This document shows, one piece after another, positions 8,812 to 17,390 of a stretch of DNA of 59,226 bases. This stretch comes from Lentimicrobiaceae bacterium (GTDB taxonomy: Bacteria; Bacteroidota; Bacteroidia; Bacteroidales; JAGONC01), in contig JAGONC010000021.1 of NCBI GenBank assembly GCA_017993235.1, positions 1 to 59,226 of the forward strand, in the 5' to 3' direction. Each line of letters begins with the position of its first letter. The first letter of the stretch is position 1. A program made the translations under genes and the position numbers. Under the pieces are notes generated by a model. It was not told the DNA's origin. It saw nothing but the letters and a program-made list of their open reading frames with translations, and ran no database searches.

Positions 8812-9015
8812 CTTCTTCCTCTTCCCCACCAATGCCATCAATAGCATCGCAAGCCCGAAGATCAGCATAAAGATCCCCACCCAGAGATTGACATTTACGC
8901 CAAAGGAAGGTTCATACAGGACTTTGTCAGCCCTGGTAAACAATCCATATAAGGTCAGAAGCACACCGAAGATGCTGAACATCAAACCGATCGGTAATTT
9001 TATATCTACGCCCAT
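8809..9015 (-). CDS. Small two-helix membrane protein next to a sodium:solute symporter
   Basis: This 68-residue protein has two hydrophobic helices (about 5-25: LPIGLMFSIFGVLLTLYGLF; about 43-62: NLWVGIFMLIFGLAMLLMAL) joined by a polar loop, and ends in a basic GKRKK tail. No domain is recognised. The gene begins 21 bases after the symporter stop codon on the same strand, so both are probably on one mRNA. I have an impression of similar small proteins beside SSS transporters in other Bacteroidota, but cannot verify it here. A role as an accessory subunit is inference. Confidence 0.65.
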   Translation of the reverse strand: MGVDIKLPIGLMFSIFGVLLTLYGLFTRADKVLYEPSFGVNVNLWVGIFMLIFGLAMLLMALVGKRKK

Positions 9016-9036
9016 TGTATATATATTTTATTTTTT

Positions 9037-10764
9037 TTACCAGAAAATGATTGACAGGATCACAAGGATCACCAACACAAAGATGGCCAGGGTCAGGGGA
9101 CGTTTATGCCACGCTACATCCTTATCCGTCTCCCTGGGAGTCAGTTGATATACCAGTCCGACAAGTTCGTTGGTCAATTTCTTTTGTTTTGTCATCAGCG
9201 ATAGAACAACTGTGATCGTAGCTGCCGAAGCGCAGGCAAAAATGGCGGTCCAGAAATTCTGGGCCATCTCCACGGGATACTGATGCACCACACCGATCCA
9301 TCCTCCCTTAAAAACCGTATCCGCTCCAACAGGTATGGTAAGCCCGTGGTGCAGCAGTGCGATCAGGAATCCGCCCAGCAGGCCTGCAAACGCGGCGTGG
9401 CCCGTGGTTCGTTTCCAGAACATCCCCAGAAAGATCACAGCAAACAAAGGTGCATTGATCATGGAAAAGATGGTCTGCAGAAAATCCATGATATTGCCGA
9501 ACTTGCTGGCAATGTAAGCCGCGGCAATGCTCGCCAGTATTCCGAACACGGTGGCGATCCTGCCCACCCTCAGGTAATGATGCTCATCATCTTCCTTATT
9601 ACCCGAAGCCGGTCGTATATAACTCTGATAGATATCATAGGTCCAAACGGTATTGAACGCCGATACATTTCCTGCCATGCCCGACATGAAAGAGGCAAGC
9701 AATGCTGTGATTCCCAGCCCGAGCACCCCTGTCGGCAAATATTGCTTCAGCAGCATGATGATGGTGTAATCATAGATGGGCTGACCTGCCTCATTCATGG
9801 GCAATGCAAAATTCCGGTCGGGTGTATTCATCAGGGCCAGGGCAGCAATTCCGGGAAGAATGATCAGGAAGGGGATGAACATCTTGGGAATGGCACCGAT
9901 CAGCGGGGTGCTGCGGGCTGCCAGACGCGACTTGGCAGCCATGGCCCGCTGGACGATCAGGAAGTTGGTGCACCAGTAACCAAAAGAAAGGACGAATCCC
10001 AGTCCCACAAAGATCCCGTACCATTCGATCCCCATGGGATTCAAGCTTGCCTTGCCGGTGTATTTCCAGGTCGTGGTCCATGCATCCGCTGCATAGCCCT
10101 TGTTCTCCACGATGGGCGCCAGGGTGTCCTTTAACCCTTCCCATCCGCCAAAGTCCTTCAAACTCAAGAACACAAGCGGCAGCAGTCCGATCACAATGAT
10201 GAAGAACTGCAGGACCTCATTATAGATGGCCGAGGACAATCCCCCAAGGTAGGTGTATCCGAGCACAATGGCTGCCGACAGGATCAGGCTCAGGTGGAAA
10301 TTCCAGCCCAGGATGTTCTCCAGTAAAATAGCCAGGGCATACATGGATATGCCGGATGCAAGGATGGTCATGACGGCAAAGAGGATTGCGTTCAATCCAC
10401 GGGTCTTCTCATCATAACGCAACTTAAGATATTCGGGTACGGATCGCGCCTTGGATCCATAATAGAATGGCATCATGAACAGCGCCAGGAACACCATGGC
10501 TGGAATGGCTCCTACCCAGTAAAAATGGGTCGTCAGCATCCCGTATTTGGCACCCGAACCCGTCATTCCCATCACTTCCAGCGCTCCCAGGTTTGTGGAA
10601 ATGAATGCCAGTCCCGTCACCCAGGCAGGAAGCGACCTACCGGCTTCCAGGAAAGCGGTGGCAGACTTCATGTAACGCTTCAGCGCCCAGCCAATGCCGA
10701 GCACAAAAATAAAGTAAATGAACATGATCGTATAGTCGATCCATCCTAACGTTAAACTGCTCAT
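9037..10764 (-). CDS. Sodium:solute symporter (SSS family), probably for a sugar
   Basis: The protein has 575 residues and about 14 hydrophobic helices. SSS hallmarks are MTGSGAKYGM early on, the RSVPEYLKLRYDEKTRGLNA segment, GLSSAIYNEVLQFFIIV, and the GITALLASFMSGMAGNVSAFNTVW region that corresponds to the conserved SSS signature. It would couple sodium entry to uptake of a solute. The divergent aldose 1-epimerase gene points to a sugar, and the SGLT-like branch fits that. The gene is followed by the small membrane protein. No clear -33/-7 pair was found in the 160-base divergent spacer. Confidence 0.88.
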   Translation of the reverse strand: MSSLTLGWIDYTIMFIYFIFVLGIGWALKRYMKSATAFLEAGRSLPAWVTGLAFISTNLGALEVMGMTGSGAKYGMLTTHFYWVGAIPAMVFLALFMMPFYYGSKARSVPEYLKLRYDEKTRGLNAILFAVMTILASGISMYALAILLENILGWNFHLSLILSAAIVLGYTYLGGLSSAIYNEVLQFFIIVIGLLPLVFLSLKDFGGWEGLKDTLAPIVENKGYAADAWTTTWKYTGKASLNPMGIEWYGIFVGLGFVLSFGYWCTNFLIVQRAMAAKSRLAARSTPLIGAIPKMFIPFLIILPGIAALALMNTPDRNFALPMNEAGQPIYDYTIIMLLKQYLPTGVLGLGITALLASFMSGMAGNVSAFNTVWTYDIYQSYIRPASGNKEDDEHHYLRVGRIATVFGILASIAAAYIASKFGNIMDFLQTIFSMINAPLFAVIFLGMFWKRTTGHAAFAGLLGGFLIALLHHGLTIPVGADTVFKGGWIGVVHQYPVEMAQNFWTAIFACASAATITVVLSLMTKQKKLTNELVGLVYQLTPRETDKDVAWHKRPLTLAIFVLVILVILSIIFW

Positions 10765-10924
10765 AGGTTAAGATTTGTAATTGATATGAGGAGATTTTCT
10801 GGTGCAAGGTAAAAAAAATGTCACAATCGGAAAAACTTTTTTGAATTATTGGAAATATGGGCGAAATTTGGTTGCAGGTTGCAGATAATTGCCAATTGCC
10901 GACTCAATTTAAATAAAAAAGTAA

Positions 10925-12067
10925 ATGTGTGCTAAGTTTTATGTAATTACGATCATTCTGCTGGCCATTATGTGGACAGGATGCAAACTAAAGCCATCAC
11001 AGGAAATAAAAAGCAATACCATGAATATCACAAAAGAAGATTTCGGCATTCTGCCGGATTCAACAAAGGTCTACCTTTTTACCCTGACAAACGCGAACGG
11101 CGCCAAAATGAAAGTAACGAATTACGGCGGGATCATTACCTCGCTGGAAGTGCCGGACCGGAATGGGCAGCTGGCGGACATTGTCCTGGGTTATGATCAT
11201 CTGGATGGGTACCTGAAAGAAACCCCTTATTTCGGAGCCATTGTAGGAAGATACGGGAACAGGATCGCCGGCGGAAAATTCATGCTTGACGGGCAGGAAT
11301 ATACCCTTGCGCAGAATGACAACGGGAATACTTTGCATGGAGGGATCAAAGGATTCGACAAAGTGGTCTGGGATGCCCTGGAAATGAGGGACTCCGCCTC
11401 TGTCGGGCTTCGTCTGCACTATTTGAGTCCTGACGGAGAAGAAGGATTTCCGGGCAATCTGGATGTGAATGTGGAGTACCTGCTGACCAACCATGACGAG
11501 CTGGTCATTCATTATCGTGCCACTACGGATAAAGCCACACTTGTTAACCTGACGAATCACAGTTATTTCAACCTGAACGGTTCCGGCAGCGGGACGATCC
11601 TGGACCACCACATGCAGATCAATGCTTCCACATATACTGTTGTCAATGAATTACTTATACCTACAGGTGAGCTTCGGAATGTCGCAGGCACGCCCATGGA
11701 TTTCAACGTTCCTGTTCCCATCGGGGAACGGATAGCGCAGGTGGGAGGCGAACCCAAAGGGTATGACCACAATTATGTACTGAAGCAGCCAGGTTTGGAT
11801 CACGTTGCAGCCCGGGTGACCGATCCGGTAAGCTGCCGCGTGATGGAAGTTTTTACCGACCAACCCGGAGTGCAGTTTTATTCCGGTAACTTCCTCAATG
11901 GCAGCATCACTGGCAAACAGGGTAAAAAGTACGGACAGTATTACGGTTTCTGTCTCGAAACACAGCATTTCCCGGATTCCCCAAACCAGCCAACGTTCCC
12001 CGCCACAGTACTGCGACCAGGCGAAGTGTACGAGACAACAACGGTGTACAGGTTTCTGGCGGAGTAG
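10925..12067 (+). CDS. galM: Aldose 1-epimerase (mutarotase), lipoprotein
   Basis: The protein interconverts alpha and beta anomers of aldoses such as glucose or galactose. The mature fold is complete: GGIITSLEVPDRNGQ, IVGRYGNRIAGGKF, NTLHGGIKGFDKVVW, the catalytic-His motif NLTNHSYFNLNG, and a terminal CLETQHFPDSPNQP carrying the catalytic Glu. The N-terminus is a lipoprotein signal (lipobox WTGC, Cys20), so it acts in the periplasm or at the outer membrane. It is divergent from the SSS transporter, suggesting anomer supply for uptake. Its TAG stop codon is the first triplet of a GGCAGTAG repeat array. Confidence 0.93.
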   Translation: MCAKFYVITIILLAIMWTGCKLKPSQEIKSNTMNITKEDFGILPDSTKVYLFTLTNANGAKMKVTNYGGIITSLEVPDRNGQLADIVLGYDHLDGYLKETPYFGAIVGRYGNRIAGGKFMLDGQEYTLAQNDNGNTLHGGIKGFDKVVWDALEMRDSASVGLRLHYLSPDGEEGFPGNLDVNVEYLLTNHDELVIHYRATTDKATLVNLTNHSYFNLNGSGSGTILDHHMQINASTYTVVNELLIPTGELRNVAGTPMDFNVPVPIGERIAQVGGEPKGYDHNYVLKQPGLDHVAARVTDPVSCRVMEVFTDQPGVQFYSGNFLNGSITGKQGKKYGQYYGFCLETQHFPDSPNQPTFPATVLRPGEVYETTTVYRFLAE

Positions 12068-12236
12068 GCGGTAGGCAGTAAACGGGAGGCAGGAAGCAGG
12101 AGGCGGGAGGCAGGAAGCGGGAGGCAGGAAGCGGGAGGCAGTAGGCAGTAGGCAGTAAACGGGAGGCAGGATTTGATAGCCTGGATTTTGAATTTTGGAA
12201 TTTGTTTGGAATTTGGATTTTGGATTTTGGATTTTA
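12065..12236. repeat. GGCAGTAG / GGGAGGCAGGAAGC array followed by TTTTGGAATTTG array
   Basis: The space between galM and PPK2 consists of two imperfect simple arrays. The first (12065-12170) mixes TAGGCAGTA and GGGAGGCAGGAAGC units and starts flush with the galM stop codon. The second (about 12180-12235) repeats TTTGGATTTTGGA-like units. Related GGCAGTAG arrays lie at 37295-37325 and 47205-47270. No open frame of interest or conventional terminator is present. Confidence 0.75.
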
Positions 12237-12238
12237 CG

Positions 12239-13063
12239 TCAGTATACTTCCGGTATAAACGTCTGTTCCTCAATGGGTGACCGCACATAGAGGCGACTGG
12301 TGTCGCGGTCGGGTAAGCGCTGTATGCGGGAAAGAACGACATCATTATAGGGTACCTCGCCCAGCAGATGGGCAATGCAATTCAACCGGGCCTTCTTTTT
12401 ATCGTCGGCGTTGACAACCCACCAGGGTGACTGCTTGGTATCCGTGTAGGCAAACATCTCATCTTTTGCGCGGGAATAGTCGTCCCACCGAACGCGTGAC
12501 TGAAGATCCATCTCGCTCAGTTTCCAGTTCTTTGTTGGATCCTTGATACGCTCGTAAAAACGCTTTTCCTGCTCTTCGAAGCTCACCGAAAACCAGTATT
12601 TGATGATCTTGATCCCTGAGCGGATGAGCATCTGCTCAAAACCGGGACAGGACCGAAGAAATTCCCAGTATTCTTCCTCCGAGCAGAAGTTCATAACTCT
12701 CTCCACGCCTGCCCTGTTGTACCATGAGCGGTCGAACAGCACCACTTCTCCCGCTGCCGGCAGATGGGGTACATATCGCTGGAAATACCACTGGGTCCGC
12801 TCGCGTTCCGTTGGATTTGCCAGAGCCACCACCCTGCATATCCTCGGATTCAGAGGTTCGGTGATCCGCTTGATGGTCCCTCCTTTCCCCGCTGCATCCC
12901 TCCCTTCAAAAATGATCACCAACCGGAATCCATGCTGACGGATCCATTCCTGCATTTTCACCAGCTCGATCTGCAACCTGGCCAGTTCATGCTCATAATA
13001 TTCGGTGGTGACCTTCACCGGTTTTTTCTTCAGCTGATCACCATTTGAGTTATTGTTATGCAT
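12239..13063 (-). CDS. ppk2: Polyphosphate kinase 2 (PPK2 family)
   Basis: The enzyme transfers phosphate between polyphosphate and nucleotides in the cytoplasm. The 274-residue length is that of a single-domain PPK2. Walker A is FEGRDAAGKGG (residues 52-62), Walker B VLFDRSWYNRAGVE (109-121), with the lid motif LNPRICRVVALANPTERERTQ and the PPK2-typical RIKDPTKNWKLSEMD, WDDYSRAKDEMF and SPWWVVNADDKKKARL following. Motif spacing is that of class I enzymes (nucleoside-diphosphate directed), which is family knowledge rather than proof. The first 18 residues are polar and variable. Transcription runs towards the galM repeats. Confidence 0.93.
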   Translation of the reverse strand: MHNNNSNGDQLKKKPVKVTTEYYEHELARLQIELVKMQEWIRQHGFRLVIIFEGRDAAGKGGTIKRITEPLNPRICRVVALANPTERERTQWYFQRYVPHLPAAGEVVLFDRSWYNRAGVERVMNFCSEEEYWEFLRSCPGFEQMLIRSGIKIIKYWFSVSFEEQEKRFYERIKDPTKNWKLSEMDLQSRVRWDDYSRAKDEMFAYTDTKQSPWWVVNADDKKKARLNCIAHLLGEVPYNDVVLSRIQRLPDRDTSRLYVRSPIEEQTFIPEVY

Positions 13064-13112
13064 ACACTCCCCCGGTTAAAATGACGAATAAACAGTAAGG
13101 GACTCGTTTCAG

Positions 13113-16100
13113 CTATGAAGCCTGCCTGGCTTTCCGGAAATTGTAAAAAATGGTGAGCAAAGATAGGGGAATAACGATAACCAGTAATACGCCGGTGAAT
13201 AATTTTCTGTGTGAATCAAACGCAAGTGGTTGATTGTTGCCGATATTGATGAATCCTGACCAGAAATGAGGGCTTGAATAAATACTGTTGCTCGTGCTCA
13301 GGAAGTCAAGTTTCGATCGTCTCAGTGCTTCGTCTTTTGAGAATCCTTCTTTTACGTACTTATAAAAATTCTTCATGATCAGGGCCGTCGACTCATCTTC
13401 AACATTCCACAGGCTGATGACCAGGCTGGGAACTCCCGAATACAAAAATCCACGGGAAAGCGCAATGATCCCCTCCCCTTCAGAATTCTGCCCATAACCT
13501 GTATTACAGGCACTTAACACAGCCATTTCGGCATTCAGATCCAGGTTGAACAGGTCATTGTAACGTAAACAGGCTCCATCTTTTTCCTCAGTGACCGGTG
13601 AAAATACCAGTCTCGACCGTAATGGATTGACATTATCAACAATGCCATGCGTTGCAATATGCAGGATGCGGTAATTCGATGCAATTTGCTTAAACCTCTC
13701 AACAGTGGCCGATTCATTTAAATAAACATCGCCTCCAAGGATCTTTTTAATGGCTTTGACTTCCTGAAGTGTCGCCGGAAGATCAATCAGGTTTTCACCA
13801 CGTGTACGGAAAAGACTGAGGTCCTGATGCCCATCCTCTAATCTTTCTTTATCGAAATAGACAGGGGCAAATGCCAGCAGATTTTCCCTTGTCCTGCCCT
13901 GATTTTCATTCCGCAGTGAATTCAGGTACAATGTGCTTGAATAGCCGTAATTAATGGTGTTCGACCTGAGAAGGTAAGGAAGGTTTTTATAGTCAATGGT
14001 TGTGGTGGATGCCTCATCCGTCAGCAGGGACTCAAAGGAAATGTAGCCAAGGATTCCGTCAGGAATAATGATGAGGTTCTTTCCGGCAAAGTCCGATTCA
14101 AATGGTTCCAGAAGCAAACGGTACAGATGATGAGAGGCGGTCAAATAATTGGCATAGGTGGAACTTGCATTATTAAGGATTTCATCCAGCGCCTGGTTAT
14201 TGGGCAGTGCATCAATATAGCGATAAAAAGATGAGTCAATCTGCTTTTCAACAACCTGCACCTTATCCTTTGAAAGATAAAAAGCATAAAGCTTTTCACT
14301 ATCGAGGAAATACTCGATCATGACATCTTTCTCATTCAAACTGGCCTGGATCTCTGCCACCGGGTAGATCCGGTTTGTGTACTTATACTGATAATACTTC
14401 GGATACTGGACATTGAAATACTGTATCAACTCACTTTGCTTGTCCTGCAGGTCAAAAAGCTTATCTTCCCAGTGAGCCAGCATGGTTTGATCGCGCTCTG
14501 CCAATGGTTTTACATTCTCCTCATCGATCAGCCGCTGGTAAACGGCAATGTCCTCTTTAATTTTATGCTCGGTGCGGAGGAGCGAATCAGGAATATGGGC
14601 AAAATGCTTTGCATCGTTCTCCCTGATAAAATCATACAACATGGCAGCCTTACCCCTTTCGGCAAACTGAAAGGCAAGGTTCTGGTAGTTTGCATCCCCG
14701 GTCTCTTTATACGCATCAAAAGCAGTCTGTATGGCATCCACGAACAATTTCCGCTGATTCTTTGCTAGATCCAGCTTACTCTCCTGCGTCAGATGTCCGA
14801 TGCGGATATTATCCATCAGCTCGAACGCCAGCTCGAATGTTTGTAAGCTCATCTGAATATCCTTCGGATCCCTGGTGACCGATTGATAATAATCCCTGAA
14901 TACAACTGCTTTTCTATGAAGAGTGTATAATAATGCGGTTTTTGAGAGAATTAGTTGATTTATATTTGGATTTGAGTAAATGTTATATTTATCATTAAAA
15001 TCACTTAGAAGTGAATAAAGTGATTGTTGATAATATTTCATAGCACCTAGGTAATCATTTTCTTGCAAGTAGTAATCTCCAATAGTTACAAGGCTATTGG
15101 AAACATCAGGATGCTTTTCACCGTAATTATCTTTATAGATCTTGTAAGATTGTTGATAAAGATTTAATCCTCTTTGTTTCTCACCTACAGTAATCAAGAA
15201 ATGTCCATAATTGATGTACTCACTTGCTAAAATATAATGATCTCTACCAAAAAATTTAATCAAGCAATCCACCGATAACTGATGATATTGTTGGGCATTT
15301 GTTAGTTGCCCAAGCTTATGATAGCAAAGTGCAATATTCGAATAAGATCTGAAGAGAAAAAGAGAGGCGCTTTGTTCTCTTTTAGAAACACATTTTAAAT
15401 ATGAAGCTAAAGCCTTTTCATAATTTTCCATTAATGAATAGACATTTCCCAAATTATTGTATGCAGAAGCAATCTCTTCAGCAAAGCCATCATCGTCATT
15501 ATAAATAGCCAATGCTTGGTTGAAATACTGGATTGCTTTACTATAATCTCCAAATCTAGTGAAAATGATGCCCTGGTTTGTATAGATCTTTCCCACCATC
15601 GGATCATGAGATCCGTATTTTGCCTTGAAGATCGCTTCCGCCTTCTGGTAATAAATCATGGCTTCTTCCGATTGTCCCATGATGCGCAGCAGGTTGCCCA
15701 GGTTATTGTAGGTTCGGGCCAGGTTCGGATCATCATCAGGAAGGAGCGCTTCCTTTAATTCCAGCGAGCGGCTATAAGATTCAAATGATTCAACCAGGTC
15801 ACCATTTAGTTTATGCAGTATACCGATATTATTATAGATTTCAGCGACAACGATGGGATCAATTTCCAACCGCTCCGACATTGAAAGTGCTTTCTGATAC
15901 ATTTTCGTGGCATCGGCAAACTCTCCGTTCAGGTAGTAACTTATGCCAAGCTTGTTGTAGGTGTCTGCAAGCTGCGGGTCGTCATCCCCGTTCAGTTCTT
16001 TCCTGATGGCAATGGATTCGAGAAAGTGATCGATCGATTGGCTCTTGCGACCCTGTCGGATCAGCGCAGCGCCCATTTCCTGATGGATCTCTGCATGGAG

Positions 16101-16529
16101 AATATCAGTTGTCAGGGACTTCATACCAACGACAGAAAGTGCATCCTGCAAATAATCCATGGCTTCCGTGTGGTTCGATTGTTCGAGGTAGCACCGGGCT
16201 AACTGAAGATCACTCAATGCAAGAGAGCGCCAGTCACCGCCCAGCCGAAAATGATGCTCCGCTTTTTCAAGAAGCGAAATGGCCCTGTCAAAATGCTTTT
16301 CTTCCTGTGCCAGTTGCGATCGTGTGTAAAGATCATTGGCGAGGAAAATTTCAGACAGGTTGAACGAGCTGGGATTGACCTGCTGGGCGAATTGAAGATT
16401 TTGCAGCTGGTTAAAGGATTGGGAGAAAGTAAAAAATCCCGTGCTGTCGACAGCCGTAAATGCAATACAATGCCAACCAGTCATGGCAAAAAGCATTGCG
16501 AGGGTCACTATGTTATTCTTTCCAGGCAC
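13113..16529 (-). CDS. Periplasmic TPR-CHAT caspase-like protease with C-terminal membrane anchor
   Basis: The 1138-residue protein starts with a signal peptide (GTG start; about residues 1-26), followed by about ten tetratricopeptide repeats (roughly 50-500; clear units such as ADTYNKLGISYYLNGEFADA and ARTYNNLGNLLRIMGQSEEA), a helical linker, and a CHAT protease domain (about 800-1090). The His-Cys dyad is intact: His961 in HIATHG and Cys1008 in SACNTG. A transmembrane helix (about 1110-1130) and short basic tail close the protein, so TPR and CHAT should face the periplasm. It is divergent from two small GG peptides that I suggest as substrates (inference). Bases about 14890-15590 are far more A+T-rich than either flank, hinting at a replaced TPR segment. 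Confidence 0.9.
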   Translation of the reverse strand: MPGKNNIVTLAMLFAMTGWHCIAFTAVDSTGFFTFSQSFNQLQNLQFAQQVNPSSFNLSEIFLANDLYTRSQLAQEEKHFDRAISLLEKAEHHFRLGGDWRSLALSDLQLARCYLEQSNHTEAMDYLQDALSVVGMKSLTTDILHAEIHQEMGAALIRQGRKSQSIDHFLESIAIRKELNGDDDPQLADTYNKLGISYYLNGEFADATKMYQKALSMSERLEIDPIVVAEIYNNIGILHKLNGDLVESFESYSRSLELKEALLPDDDPNLARTYNNLGNLLRIMGQSEEAMIYYQKAEAIFKAKYGSHDPMVGKIYTNQGIIFTRFGDYSKAIQYFNQALAIYNDDDGFAEEIASAYNNLGNVYSLMENYEKALASYLKCVSKREQSASLFLFRSYSNIALCYHKLGQLTNAQQYHQLSVDCLIKFFGRDHYILASEYINYGHFLITVGEKQRGLNLYQQSYKIYKDNYGEKHPDVSNSLVTIGDYYLQENDYLGAMKYYQQSLYSLLSDFNDKYNIYSNPNINQLILSKTALLYTLHRKAVVFRDYYQSVTRDPKDIQMSLQTFELAFELMDNIRIGHLTQESKLDLAKNQRKLFVDAIQTAFDAYKETGDANYQNLAFQFAERGKAAMLYDFIRENDAKHFAHIPDSLLRTEHKIKEDIAVYQRLIDEENVKPLAERDQTMLAHWEDKLFDLQDKQSELIQYFNVQYPKYYQYKYTNRIYPVAEIQASLNEKDVMIEYFLDSEKLYAFYLSKDKVQVVEKQIDSSFYRYIDALPNNQALDEILNNASSTYANYLTASHHLYRLLLEPFESDFAGKNLIIIPDGILGYISFESLLTDEASTTTIDYKNLPYLLRSNTINYGYSSTLYLNSLRNENQGRTRENLLAFAPVYFDKERLEDGHQDLSLFRTRGENLIDLPATLQEVKAIKKILGGDVYLNESATVERFKQIASNYRILHIATHGIVDNVNPLRSRLVFSPVTEEKDGACLRYNDLFNLDLNAEMAVLSACNTGYGQNSEGEGIIALSRGFLYSGVPSLVISLWNVEDESTALIMKNFYKYVKEGFSKDEALRRSKLDFLSTSNSIYSSPHFWSGFINIGNNQPLAFDSHRKLFTGVLLVIVIPLSLLTIFYNFRKARQAS

Positions 16530-16655
16530 GGTTTCAGGACGGTTAAAAAATTTATGTTCAGACTGTATTACCTTTTAACTTTTTCCCGATTAAGTTCTAT
16601 TAAGTACTGTTTATTGATTTCTGATTAATATTTTACCATAAAAACACCTGAAGTT

Positions 16656-16698
16656 ATTGCCGATCCATTATAATTTCATATATTTGTGCATTATGCAC
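16656..16698 (+). promoter_or_regulatory. Candidate promoter with start-site palindrome in the CHAT-peptide spacer
   Basis: An ATTG element (16656-16659), a 19-base gap and TATATTTG (16679-16686) match the Bacteroidota -33/-7 pattern on the plus strand. The 13-base dyad GTGCATTATGCAC (16686-16698) begins on the last base of the -7 box, where a repressor could sit. Transcription from here would run into the hairpin at 16777-16808 before reaching the peptide gene. Confidence 0.45.
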
Positions 16699-16705
16699 TT
16701 TCTTA

Positions 16706-16747
16706 CTGCCTGTTAACAAGGAGAATTAATCCCATTGTGGCAGGCAG
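16706..16747 (+). other. Imperfect stem-loop in the peptide-gene leader
   Basis: CTGCCTG (16706-16712) pairs with CAGGCAG (16741-16747), and after a small internal loop ACAA pairs with TTGT, leaving a loop of about 16 bases. It sits between the candidate promoter at 16656 and the strong hairpin at 16777. Confidence 0.4.
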
Positions 16748-16776
16748 GAAGGATATTAATGGATGGATTTTGATCC

Positions 16777-16815
16777 ATCACTTATTTTTGCTTGCAAAAA
16801 TAAGTGATTTTTTTG
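16777..16815 (+). terminator. Strong intrinsic terminator or attenuator upstream of the GG peptides
   Basis: ATCACTTATTTTTGC (16777-16791) and its exact reverse complement (16794-16808) form a 15-bp perfect stem with a 2-base loop, followed by a run of seven T. It points towards the peptide gene 45 bases further on. It could end a short RNA starting near 16690, attenuate peptide expression, or insulate the locus. Confidence 0.6.
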
Positions 16816-16842
16816 ACATATTCAAGTATTTTTAAAAATTTG
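16812..16842 (+). promoter_or_regulatory. Candidate promoter of the first GG peptide
   Basis: TTTG (16812-16815) directly after the terminator T-run is followed by 19 bases and AAAATTTG (16835-16842), one mismatch from the TAnnTTTG consensus. The implied leader before the ATG at 16860 is short (about 13 bases). Confidence 0.4.
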
Positions 16843-16859
16843 TTATAAAATAATCATCT

Positions 16860-17114
16860 ATGAAAACGTCATTGTTCATTCTGACAGAATTACAGCAACT
16901 TACATCTGGTGAAATGCTGAACATCAGGGGAGGCCGCAGGATGTTCGGACCTGGTGATACTATGACCGACGACATTGATATGCCTGACCTCACGGCTTTA
17001 CCAGATCCGGGTGACACCCTGACGGATGACATTGACATGCCCGATATCACCCTTGGTTCCGGCAGGTTGCACCGCCGCACCGGGAGAACGTACCAGAATC
17101 CATTGTTTTTCTGA
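16860..17114 (+). CDS. Small double-glycine-leader peptide with two DDIDMPD repeats
   Basis: This 84-residue peptide has a 25-residue leader ending N-I-R-G-G, as in precursors exported and cleaved by C39-type ABC transporters. The mature part holds two copies of PGDT(M/L)TDDIDMPD(L/I)T (about residues 31-45 and 51-65), then a basic tail rich in Arg/Gly and ending NPLFF. Between the two 15-codon copies there are nine synonymous and two conservative amino-acid differences, a sign of protein-level selection. It contains no cysteine. The gene lies opposite the TPR-CHAT protease and 94 bases before a second peptide with the same leader length and motif. No transporter or modifying enzyme of a known RiPP class is adjacent. 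No family recognised. Confidence 0.75.
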   Translation: MKTSLFILTELQQLTSGEMLNIRGGRRMFGPGDTMTDDIDMPDLTALPDPGDTLTDDIDMPDITLGSGRLHRRTGRTYQNPLFF

Positions 17115-17208
17115 AATATTACTGATCCTAATTACTATAATATTAGCGTTAGACCATTATATAACAATGAATAACATATTAATAACTTCTCTCTAAAATC
17201 CTTATCCT

Positions 17209-17349
17209 ATGAAATCAATGAATAGTATTGGTCGGTCTATTGAAATTTTAAGTTTTAATCAATTGAGGAATATCCTTGGTGGAGATGGTGAGATTGTTGT
17301 TACAGACGAACAAGATATAGATATGCCGGATATCAATACCGGTAAATAA
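17209..17349 (+). CDS. Second small double-glycine-leader peptide with one DIDMPD motif
   Basis: This 46-residue open frame starts at an ATG and ends at TAA. Its leader also has exactly 25 residues, ending N-I-L-G-G, matching the first peptide at Asn21, Ile22, Gly24 and Gly25. The 21-residue mature part is strongly acidic and carries D-I-D-M-P-D-I followed by NTGK, the same core as in the first peptide. The reading frame is supported by this positional agreement, since nothing else in the 330-base space between peptide 1 and the synthase explains it. Codons are more A+T-rich than in peptide 1. A promoter for the next gene follows at 17391. Confidence 0.72.
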   Translation: MKSMNSIGRSIEILSFNQLRNILGGDGEIVVTDEQDIDMPDINTGK

Positions 17350-17390
17350 TTTTTCCATCCCGTACATCCGGTTTTACTGGTAAATTTTCT

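Noticed and set aside
9283..10134. 283-codon plus-strand open frame
   Set aside because: It is antisense to the SSS transporter; the product is His/Gln-rich with no fold pattern.
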